Shown here in pieces: positions 18,189 through 25,022 of a stretch of 64,000 bases of DNA. The notes under the pieces are model-generated. The model was not told where the DNA came from. It saw nothing but the letters and a program-made list of their open reading frames with translations, and searched no databases. The number at the start of each line of letters is the position of its first letter. Within the stretch, counting starts at the first letter, position 1. The stretch is from Acidipropionibacterium timonense (GTDB lineage Bacteria > Actinomycetota > Actinomycetes > Propionibacteriales > Propionibacteriaceae): the NCBI RefSeq assembly GCF_900605005.1, contig NZ_LR027558.1, positions 306,588 to 370,587 on the forward strand, read 5' to 3'. The translations under genes were made by a program, and so were the position numbers.

Positions 18189-18961
18189 CCTACGCCCCCG
18201 ACCTCGTCCCCGGCACCGTCACCCTCGTCGGGGGTGGCCCCGGAGATCCCGGGCTGCTCACCGTCGCCGGGCTGGAGGCGGTTCGCCAGGCCGATGTCAT
18301 CCTCTTCGACCGGCTCGCCCCCGTCGCGGTCCTCGACGAGAACCCGCACGCCGTCAAGGTCCCCGTCGGCAAGGTGCCGCGGGGTGAGTACGTGCCCCAG
18401 GAGCGGATCAACGAGTTGCTCGTCGAGCACGCCCGTGCCGGTGAGCGGGTGGTGCGTCTCAAGGGTGGTGACTCCTTCGTGTTCGGTCGGGGTGGGGAGG
18501 AGTGGCAGGCCTGCGCCGCGGCGGGGGTCCCGGTGCGGGTCATCCCCGGGGTGACGTCGTCGGTCGCCGGGCCGGAGCTCGCCGGGGTGCCGCTCACCCA
18601 CCGGCATCTCGTCCAGGGATTCACCGTCGTCTCCGGGCACGTGGCGCCCGGCGACAGCCGCTCCGAACTCGACTGGACCCAGATCGCCCGGACGGGTACG
18701 ACCCTCGTCATTCTCATGGGGGTTGCCCACATCCGGGGCATCTGCGACAAGCTGCGCGCCGGCGGCCTGGCCGAGTCGACCCCGGTCGCCGTCGTCTGCG
18801 ACGCCTCCCTACCGACCCAGCGGGTGCTCACGTCGACCCTCGGTGGGGTCGCCGACGCCATGGATGAGGCCGGGGTGAAGCCGCCGGCGATCGTCGTCGT
18901 CGGCGATGTCGCCGGGCTGGACCTCGACCACACGACGGTCCACGATCCCTCCGATCACTGA
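18185..18961 (+). CDS. cobA: Uroporphyrinogen-III C-methyltransferase CobA
   Basis: Methylates uroporphyrinogen III at C-2 and C-7 to give precorrin-2, the entry step to cobalamin and siroheme. 258 residues with LVGGGPGDPGLLTVAG, RLKGGDSFVFGRGGEE and the typical IPGVTSSVAGPELAGVPLTH. It has no CysG N-terminal domain; that dehydrogenase function is fused to CbiX at 8721. ATGA overlap with the cobB-cobC fusion. Converges on cobK with a 7-bp tail overlap. Confidence 0.96.
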   Translation: MTYAPDLVPGTVTLVGGGPGDPGLLTVAGLEAVRQADVILFDRLAPVAVLDENPHAVKVPVGKVPRGEYVPQERINELLVEHARAGERVVRLKGGDSFVFGRGGEEWQACAAAGVPVRVIPGVTSSVAGPELAGVPLTHRHLVQGFTVVSGHVAPGDSRSELDWTQIARTGTTLVILMGVAHIRGICDKLRAGGLAESTPVAVVCDASLPTQRVLTSTLGGVADAMDEAGVKPPAIVVVGDVAGLDLDHTTVHDPSDH

Positions 18962-19686
18962 CGGTCTGCCAGCCAGGCGAGCGCGTCCTCGACGGTGCCG
19001 ACGTCGTCGCCCCACGAGGGGGTGGGCGCGCGGGAGACCATGACGACGTCGATGCCGCGCTCGCGGGCGACGACGAGCTTGGGGTCGAGGTCGGCGCCAC
19101 CGGAGTCCTTGGAGACGAGGACCCTCGCGCCAGCGAGCGCACGACGTTCGTGATCGAGGTCGAAGGGCCCCCGTTCGCACCGGACCGTCCACCCCTCGGG
19201 GAGGACCTCGTCAGGCGGATCGACACAGCGAAGGACGACCTCGCGGGGGCCGATGGGCAGGTAGTGCGCGGCCGGTTGCCGCCCCACGGTGAGGACGACC
19301 GGACCCGTGGTCGACGCGACGACCCGCGCAGCCTCGTCATGGTCGGCCACCCACGTCCAGGCCGAGGCCCCGGGGGCCGGACGCCAGCTCGGCTGGCACA
19401 GCCGCAGCAGGGGGACGCCGAGCGAGCCACACGCCGCCGCAGCGTGGTCGTGCATGGTCGAGGCGAAGGCATGGGTGGCGTCGACGAGGAGGCGGACCTG
19501 CTCGGTGACGAGGAAGCGCTCGAGACCTTCGACGCCGCCGAACCCACCGGTTCGTGTGGGCCCGGGCAGGGGACGCGGTGATCGCGTACGGCCCGCGATG
19601 GAGGTGAGGACGTCGACGCCGTCGTCGACGAGGCGCTCGACCAGCCGGCGGCCGAGGGTCGTACCGGCGAGCACGAGGACATCCAT
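18955..19686 (-). CDS. cobK: Precorrin-6A/cobalt-precorrin-6A reductase
   Basis: CobK/CbiJ uses NADPH to reduce the macrocycle of (cobalt-)precorrin-6A. 243 residues: it starts MDVLVLAGTTLGRRL (nucleotide-binding loop), has VDATHAFAS typical of the family, and ends with a VEDALAWLADRQ tail. The ATG at 19686 sits 6 nt after a TTGGAT hexamer with TTGAGC 17 bp further upstream, so a leaderless promoter can serve it independently of the HNH gene 37 bp upstream on the same strand. Confidence 0.93.
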   Translation of the reverse strand: MDVLVLAGTTLGRRLVERLVDDGVDVLTSIAGRTRSPRPLPGPTRTGGFGGVEGLERFLVTEQVRLLVDATHAFASTMHDHAAAACGSLGVPLLRLCQPSWRPAPGASAWTWVADHDEAARVVASTTGPVVLTVGRQPAAHYLPIGPREVVLRCVDPPDEVLPEGWTVRCERGPFDLDHERRALAGARVLVSKDSGGADLDPKLVVARERGIDVVMVSRAPTPSWGDDVGTVEDALAWLADRQ

Positions 19687-19692
19687 GCCCCC

Positions 19693-19721
19693 ATCCAACT
19701 CCGCGGGTCGTCCGTGCTCAA
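19693..19721 (-). promoter_or_regulatory. Candidate leaderless promoter of cobK
   Basis: On the minus strand TTGAGC (19721-19716), a 17-bp spacer and TTGGAT (19698-19693) end 6 nt before the cobK ATG. The stop codon of the upstream HNH gene lies at 19726-19724, only 3 bp from the -35, so the promoter fills the gap between the two genes. Confidence 0.55.
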
Positions 19722-19723
19722 CG

Positions 19724-21124
19724 TCATGCCGCCTCCCGAGCGAACCAGTCCCGCCCCGGGTCGACCGAGCGGCCGTCCGGGTGGGTACACCGGGTCGTCC
19801 TTCCACCTTCGACGACGTAGCGGAATCCCAGCGGCGAAGTCCACTCGTACCGACCGGGCCTGGGCTGGGTCAGTCGCCACCCACCGAAGGTCTTCACCCG
19901 GTGTTCCAGGCGAGCCAGTGGGCCGAGGTTCGACGGCCTCGTCTGTCCTGGGCGCCCTGAGGCTCGCCACGGATCGGTGTGGTCGAGGTCGCAGCGGCGT
20001 GCCCGGTGGGCGGAGAAGGGGAACACCGAGACCGGTTCGCGCAGGGCGACGTGTCGGTGGATCGGTCGTGTTGGAAGGTAACCGTCGATGACGGGGTCGT
20101 CCGCCAGGTCGACGACCGGCAGCACGCGCACCGTGTTTCCGCCCAGGATCGCTGCGAGATCGTCGGTGAGCACGGCTCCCAGATCGGTGCCGGGTCCCTC
20201 GACCTGGGCGACCCCGATGGCCCCGGTGGCCGCCGACGTGAGCTCGGTCCGGCTGATGTGGACCACCATCGTGGCCCGGCCGGTCGGGGCCTTGGCTGGT
20301 GCGGCCCCGGACCGCGCGAGGATGCCCAGGGCATCGGCGGCCAGGGCCGCCGAGTCACCATCGCGAGTCGGATCGTCGTCGAGCAGCGCACTGCTGATCT
20401 GGTCGAGTCGGTGGGTCAGCGCGAGGGCATCGGGGGTGGGCAGGCGGCCCAGGAGCGTCGTCATGCCCGTCTCGTCGTGTCGCATGACGAGGAACCGCCG
20501 TCGTCTCGCCTCATGACGTCGCGCTGCGGCCCGCTGTGGGTCCACGGCGGCGATGAGACCGGTGAGACGACGTCGAACACGGGCCCAGGGCATGGCGCCC
20601 CAGCATGGGGCGAGCCGGTGGTCGACCCACAGTGCGGCACGCTCGTCGAGCCCGGCGTCGCGGCATGCGGCCGCCACCTGACGGGCCTGCCAGGCCTCGG
20701 CGCGATCGTCGGCCAGGGCTGCCCAGGCATGGGGATGCCGATGGGCAAGGCACACGACGTCCCGGACCAGGGTCCACGCCGAGGCGATCCCCGTGCCCAG
20801 GAGGGCTGCGAGTTCGGGGACGAGGAACTCGTCGACAGCGGGCACCCCGTCGGCCACCGGTGTGCCGCGCGTGGCACCGGGGATGCCCGGGTCCTGGGGC
20901 ACCTGGTACTCCTCGACCAGCGACGCGATGAGCATGAGGCGACGGGCAGCTGCCCGACGCTCCTCGACGACCGTCTCGAGGATGGCGTCCGCCACCCGTC
21001 GGGGCGCCGGGACGCACGAGTCCGACCCGGGACCCGGGGGCGGTGGCTGAGCCGATGTGGACTGGCTCGGCTCGACTCGGATGTCCAGCGATTGGTGGTG
21101 CGGTGTGGTGCAGGTGTTCGACAT
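19724..21124 (-). CDS. DUF222/13E12-type HNH endonuclease-like protein
   Basis: The 466-residue protein has the long helical DUF222 region (about 35-330) and a C-terminal HNH-like segment, CDLDHTDPWRASG followed by NLGPLARLEHRVKTFGGW. Such proteins occur in many near-identical copies in actinobacterial genomes (13E12 repeats) and behave like dispersed elements. The N-terminal zinc-cysteine pair seen in many HNH members is not evident here; the segment reads VFPFSAHRARRC. The gene interrupts the cobalamin cluster, between cobK and the cobT riboswitch. A Shine-Dalgarno (GAGGGAGGG) precedes the ATG. Its biological role is not established. Confidence 0.85.
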   Translation of the reverse strand: MSNTCTTPHHQSLDIRVEPSQSTSAQPPPPGPGSDSCVPAPRRVADAILETVVEERRAAARRLMLIASLVEEYQVPQDPGIPGATRGTPVADGVPAVDEFLVPELAALLGTGIASAWTLVRDVVCLAHRHPHAWAALADDRAEAWQARQVAAACRDAGLDERAALWVDHRLAPCWGAMPWARVRRRLTGLIAAVDPQRAAARRHEARRRRFLVMRHDETGMTTLLGRLPTPDALALTHRLDQISSALLDDDPTRDGDSAALAADALGILARSGAAPAKAPTGRATMVVHISRTELTSAATGAIGVAQVEGPGTDLGAVLTDDLAAILGGNTVRVLPVVDLADDPVIDGYLPTRPIHRHVALREPVSVFPFSAHRARRCDLDHTDPWRASGRPGQTRPSNLGPLARLEHRVKTFGGWRLTQPRPGRYEWTSPLGFRYVVEGGRTTRCTHPDGRSVDPGRDWFAREAA

Positions 21125-21324
21125 GTGCCCTCCCTCTTGACACCGCTATTCAAACATATGTACGATCATCACACAACACATCGAACGAACGTCCCGGTGA
21201 ACATGTCATGAACGAGTCATGACCCTGGGTGTGAGCGGGACGGATGGGAACGGAGAGGAGACGCCATGGAGAGAACAGCCCCAGTCGGGTACCGCCACAC
21301 GACTGTCGTTACCCATGTGCAAGG

Positions 21325-21415
21325 ATGTGGTCTGCTCGAGGTGGAACCCGGTGCGAACCCGGGACGGTCCCGCCACTGTGACGCCATGAGGCGAAGTCAG
21401 GTCATCACCCCGACA
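21325..21415 (+). ncRNA. Cobalamin riboswitch upstream of cobT
   Basis: The core GACGGTCCCGCCACTGTGA (21363-21381) and a B12-box-like GCGAAGTCAGGTCATCACC (21391-21409) are present, with the stem GAACCCGGTGCGAACCCGGG before them. This gene-free stretch runs from 21125 to 21525 (about 400 nt) between the divergent HNH and cobT genes. It contains this leader, a downstream hairpin, and an AT-rich segment at 21145-21190 that probably holds the HNH promoter. Confidence 0.9.
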
Positions 21416-21451
21416 GCCGTCCCCCCACGGGACGGGACACCCGGACGGCTG
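21414..21451 (+). promoter_or_regulatory. Hairpin in the cobT leader, possible riboswitch expression platform
   Basis: CAGCCGTCC (21414-21422) is exactly complementary to GGACGGCTG (21443-21451), leaving a 20-nt loop rich in C and G. It begins a few bases after the B12 box. There is no U-run behind it, so it is more likely a switch helix or an antiterminator/terminator variant than a classical intrinsic terminator. Confidence 0.5.
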
Positions 21452-21525
21452 CCATCGGTCGACCCGTTCACTGCGAGGACACAGCGAACGGCGATGGGGC
21501 ACGTCCATGACGATGGAGGTCCCCG

Positions 21526-22650
21526 ATGACCGTCAACCTGCCCGACGCCGTCGCCGTCGACGGCCTGTTGTCCACGACCGCTCGGCGCATCGTCCCGGCG
21601 GACGAGGCTGCCATGGAGGCGGCCCGTGAGCGCCAGCAGATCCTCACCAAGCCCGAGGGGTCACTGGGGATGCTCGAGGACCTGTCGGTGCGCCTGGCCG
21701 GCATGTGCGGTCGGGTCCCCGTCCCCGTTCCCACTCGGCCCGTCGTCGGGCTGTTCGCCGGCGACCACGGCGTCTGGGCCCAGGGTGTCTCCCCGGATCC
21801 CCAGGAGATCACCGCGCAACAGACGGTCAACATCGCCGCGGGTGGGGCTGCCGTGAGCGTCCTCACGCGCCAGATGGGCGGTCGGGTCATCGTCACCGAC
21901 GTCGGCGTCGCCGGGGACGTGCCGACCGGGGTCGGAGTCGTCGATCGGAAGGTCCGACCCGGCACCGACGACATCTCCCTCGGACCGGCCATGACTCTCG
22001 AGGACGCCGTCGCCGCCCTCGAGGTCGGCATCGGCACCGCGCTGGAGGCCATCGATTCCGGCGCTGACATCCTCGTCACCGGCGAGATGGGCATCGCCAA
22101 CACGACTCCTGCCGCCGTCCTCATCAGCGTCTTCACCGGTACCCCGGCCGCCGAGGTCACCGGGCGCGGTGCCGGGGCGGACGAACGACGTCACGCCCAC
22201 AAGATCGCCGTCGTCGAGAAGGCCCTCGACGTCAACCATCCCAGCCCTGACGCCCCGGTCCAGACCCTGGCCCTCGTCGGTGGGCTGGAGCACGCCGCCA
22301 TGGCCGGGCTCGTCCTGGGCGCCGCCTCCCGCCACGTCCCGGTCATCGTCGACGGCGTCATCGCCTGCTCGGCTGCCCTCGCCGCGGTCGCCATCGCCCC
22401 CGACGCCCGTGACTACATCATCGCCGGGCACGCCGGTGCCGAGCCCGGCATCAGGGCGGCGACGACGGCGCTGGGCCTGCCCGCCCTACTCGATCTGGGC
22501 ATGCGTCTGGGGGAGGGGTCCGGGGCCATCCTCGCCCTGCCCATCGTCCAGGCGGCGGCCCACATCCTCGACGAGATGGCGACCTTCGAGGACGCGGCGG
22601 TCACCGACATCAAAGTCACCGGCGAGACCTCCATCCCGTCCCAGTCCTGA
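21526..22650 (+). CDS. cobT: Nicotinate mononucleotide:5,6-dimethylbenzimidazole phosphoribosyltransferase
   Basis: CobT activates the lower ligand base to alpha-ribazole phosphate. 374 residues with KPEGSLGMLEDL, FAGDHGVWAQGVSPDPQEIT, GEMGIANTTPAAVL, and the catalytic Glu in RLGEGSGAILALPI (about 327-340). All canonical motifs are present, unlike the diverged second copy fused to BluB at 25023. First gene of cobT-cobU-cobS behind a riboswitch. Confidence 0.96.
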   Translation: MTVNLPDAVAVDGLLSTTARRIVPADEAAMEAARERQQILTKPEGSLGMLEDLSVRLAGMCGRVPVPVPTRPVVGLFAGDHGVWAQGVSPDPQEITAQQTVNIAAGGAAVSVLTRQMGGRVIVTDVGVAGDVPTGVGVVDRKVRPGTDDISLGPAMTLEDAVAALEVGIGTALEAIDSGADILVTGEMGIANTTPAAVLISVFTGTPAAEVTGRGAGADERRHAHKIAVVEKALDVNHPSPDAPVQTLALVGGLEHAAMAGLVLGAASRHVPVIVDGVIACSAALAAVAIAPDARDYIIAGHAGAEPGIRAATTALGLPALLDLGMRLGEGSGAILALPIVQAAAHILDEMATFEDAAVTDIKVTGETSIPSQS

Positions 22651-22676
22651 CACCCCAGCCTTCGCAGGAGACATCC

Positions 22677-23243
22677 GTGACAGTCCACATCCCGACCCCG
22701 GTCGACACCCGTGGTCGCCACCTGCTCGTCCTCGGCGGTGCGAGGTCGGGGAAGTCGACCTTCGCCGAGTCGCGGATGGCCGGTCACGAGGTGGTGACCT
22801 ACGTCGCCACGAGTGCGCGCAATCCCGACGACCCCGAGTGGACCGAACGCATTCGGCTTCACCGGGAACGCCGTCCGGAGAGCTGGCGCACGGTCGAGAC
22901 CCTCGACATCGCCGGGGTCCTGGCCCAGGACGACCCGTCGCCGGTGCTCGTGGACTGCCTCGGGGTGTGGATGACGAGGGTGCTCGACGAGGTGGGCGCG
23001 TGGACCGGCCAGGACGGCTGGCGGGACCGCCTCGCCGGGCGGGTGCAGCCGCTGTGCGAGGGCGTCCGCCGCACGCGACGCGAGGTCGTCCTCGTGACGA
23101 ACGAGGTCGGCATGGGGATCGTCCCGGCGACCGAGTCGGGCCGACTCTTCCGCGACGAGCTGGGGCGCCTCAACGCCGCCGTCGCGGCATCCTGCGACGA
23201 GGTGTGGATGTGCGTAGCCGGGATCCCCAAGAGGTGGGCCTGA
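22677..23243 (+). CDS. cobU: Adenosylcobinamide kinase / adenosylcobinamide-phosphate guanylyltransferase
   Basis: Bifunctional CobU/CobP enzyme that phosphorylates adenosylcobinamide and then attaches GMP. 188 residues with P-loop LVLGGARSGKST (17-28), VTYVATSARNPDDPEW, VLVDCLGVWM and VTNEVGMGIVP. GTG start with GCAGGAG upstream. Its TGA overlaps the ATG of cobS by one base. Confidence 0.95.
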   Translation: MTVHIPTPVDTRGRHLLVLGGARSGKSTFAESRMAGHEVVTYVATSARNPDDPEWTERIRLHRERRPESWRTVETLDIAGVLAQDDPSPVLVDCLGVWMTRVLDEVGAWTGQDGWRDRLAGRVQPLCEGVRRTRREVVLVTNEVGMGIVPATESGRLFRDELGRLNAAVAASCDEVWMCVAGIPKRWA

Positions 23244-24067
23244 TGGCGGTGCGTGGTCCCCTCGGAGGGTTGGCGGCCGCGACGTCGCTCTTCACCGTCC
23301 TCCCCTCCCCGGTGCTCGACGACGTCGACCGACAGGTGGCCGCCCGGGCGATCCGGGCCTTCCCGTGGCTCGGTCTGCTCCTGGGTATCGTCGCGGGTGC
23401 GGTGGCGGCGGGTGTCCTGGCCCTGGGTGCCGGTCCATGGCTGGCCGGGGCGTTGGCCCTCGTGTGGCTGGCCGGGGCGACCGGAGGGTTCCACCTCGAC
23501 GGGGTCGCGGACACGGCTGACGGACTGGGGTCGAGGCGCCCGCCGGAGCAGGCGCTGGAGATCATGAAGAAGTCCGACATCGGACCCATGGGCGTCATCG
23601 CGCTGTTGCTCGTCCTCGTCGTCGACGTCGCCGCGCTCACCTCGCTCACCGGGACGGCGGCCGAGCTCGGGTCGGGACACTGGTGGCGGGTCGGGCTGCT
23701 CGTGGCCCTGGGGCCCTCGATGGGTCGCGCCGCGATCCTCCTGGCGACGACGCCGTCGGTGCCGTGCGCCCGGCCCGGGGGCTTCGGGTCCCTCGTGGCC
23801 GGGGTGACGGGCCCGCGCGTCGCGACGATCGACCTGGCGCTGCTCGGCGTCGTGTGGGTCGTCCTCGGCTGGATCGCGGGTGGTTGGAGCTGGGCAGTCG
23901 TGACCCTGGCCGTCGCCGGCGTCACCCTGCTCGCGGCGCGGTGGTGGATCACGCATCTCGTCAAGCGACTGGGCGGCATGACCGGGGACTGCTTCGGGTC
24001 GGTCAACGAGCTCGCCCAGACCGTCATGTGGGTGCTGTTCGCCCTGGCCCTGCCGGTGGTGGGATGA
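23243..24067 (+). CDS. cobS: Adenosylcobinamide-GDP ribazoletransferase (cobalamin synthase)
   Basis: Membrane enzyme of 274 residues that joins adenosylcobinamide-GDP to alpha-ribazole (phosphate), the last assembly step. The acidic Mg-binding motif GGFHLDGVADTADGLGS and the C-terminal RLGGMTGDCFGSVNELAQ are intact. Six or more hydrophobic helices. Follows cobU directly. Confidence 0.95.
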   Translation: MAVRGPLGGLAAATSLFTVLPSPVLDDVDRQVAARAIRAFPWLGLLLGIVAGAVAAGVLALGAGPWLAGALALVWLAGATGGFHLDGVADTADGLGSRRPPEQALEIMKKSDIGPMGVIALLLVLVVDVAALTSLTGTAAELGSGHWWRVGLLVALGPSMGRAAILLATTPSVPCARPGGFGSLVAGVTGPRVATIDLALLGVVWVVLGWIAGGWSWAVVTLAVAGVTLLAARWWITHLVKRLGGMTGDCFGSVNELAQTVMWVLFALALPVVG

Positions 24068-24071
24068 CGAC

Positions 24072-24842
24072 ATGGCACACCTCGACGATCTGGGAACCCC
24101 GATGGACCTCACAGCGAGTGTGGGGCGCATCGTCAGCCTCGTGCCCTCCATCACCGAGGCGGTGGCGCTCACCTGCCCCGAGCGGCTCGTCGGGTGCACT
24201 GACTACTGCATCCGGCCCGAGGGCCTCGACGAGGTCGTCGGGGCGCCCGTGCGCAGGGTGCGGGGGACGAAGAATCCCGACCGCGCCGCGATCATCGATC
24301 TGGCCCCGGACCTCGTCATCGCCAACATGGAGGAGAACCGCGCCAAGGACGTCGAGCAGCTGCGTGCCGCCGGGTTGCAGGTGTGGGTGACCCGGATCGA
24401 CACCGTGGACGAGGCCCTCGTCAGCCTCGGTCGGCTCTTCGACGCCCTCGACTGCGGCACCCCGACCTGGCTGTCCCGGGCCCGCCAGGAGTGGCAGGCG
24501 CCGTTCGACGGGATCGAACTCACGGCGGTCGTGCCGGTCTGGCGCGACCCGTGGATGTGCGCCGGCCCGGACACCTACCTGGCCGACGTCCTCGCGCACT
24601 GCGGGGTCCGACTCGCACCGCTGCCCGATGACGGCACGAGGTACCCGCACGTGCCCCTCGAGGTGCTCCGGGCCCTCGACGTCGACCGCATCGTCCTGCC
24701 CGACGAGCCGTACCACTTCGGGCCGGATGACGCGGCGGACCTGCCCGGCCACGACGTCCGTCTCGTCGACGGGCAGCGGTTGGTCTGGTACGGGCCGATG
24801 ATGGTGGGCGCCCGTGCCGAACTCACCTCGGCCGTGCGCTGA
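24072..24842 (+). CDS. BtuF-like helical-backbone metal-receptor protein, no export signal
   Basis: The 256-residue protein matches the periplasmic-binding-protein class used for cobalamin and siderophores: RIVSLVPSITEAVALTCPERLVGCTDYC, IDLAPDLVIANMEENRAKDVEQL and a long connecting helix. It lacks a signal peptide or lipobox at either possible ATG (24072 or 24102), so as read it is cytoplasmic. It follows cobS by 4 bp, supporting a corrinoid-related role such as binding or sensing rather than import. No permease or ATPase genes accompany it here. Confidence 0.8.
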   Translation: MAHLDDLGTPMDLTASVGRIVSLVPSITEAVALTCPERLVGCTDYCIRPEGLDEVVGAPVRRVRGTKNPDRAAIIDLAPDLVIANMEENRAKDVEQLRAAGLQVWVTRIDTVDEALVSLGRLFDALDCGTPTWLSRARQEWQAPFDGIELTAVVPVWRDPWMCAGPDTYLADVLAHCGVRLAPLPDDGTRYPHVPLEVLRALDVDRIVLPDEPYHFGPDDAADLPGHDVRLVDGQRLVWYGPMMVGARAELTSAVR

Positions 24843-24907
24843 GGAGGCACGGCGAGCGTCCACGCGACGAATCGTGCCAGAATGTCCCGTGCCCCTGCGG
24901 GGGCCAG

Positions 24908-24983
24908 GCCTCTGTAGCTCAGTTGGTAGAGCGCCGCTCTTGTAAAGCGATGGTCGCGGGTTCGAATCCTGTCAGAGGCTCCA
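24908..24983 (+). tRNA. tRNA-Thr (anticodon UGU)
   Basis: Acceptor stem GCCTCTG/CAGAGGC, D-arm AGCTCAGTTGGTAGAGC, anticodon loop CTTGTAA giving TGT, T-arm CGGGTTCGAATCCTG and an encoded CCA at 24981-24983. The 27-43 pair of the anticodon stem is a C-A mismatch. A -10-like CAGAAT lies about 24 nt upstream. Confidence 0.95.
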
Positions 24984-25022
24984 CCCTCCATGACGCCACA
25001 GCGCCCCCGATATCGTCGAACC

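Noticed and set aside
24990-25022. ATG at 24990 as the bluB-cobT2 start
   Set aside because: It would add 11 residues with no similarity, and the -10 TATCGT lies downstream of it; the leaderless ATG at 25023 fits better.
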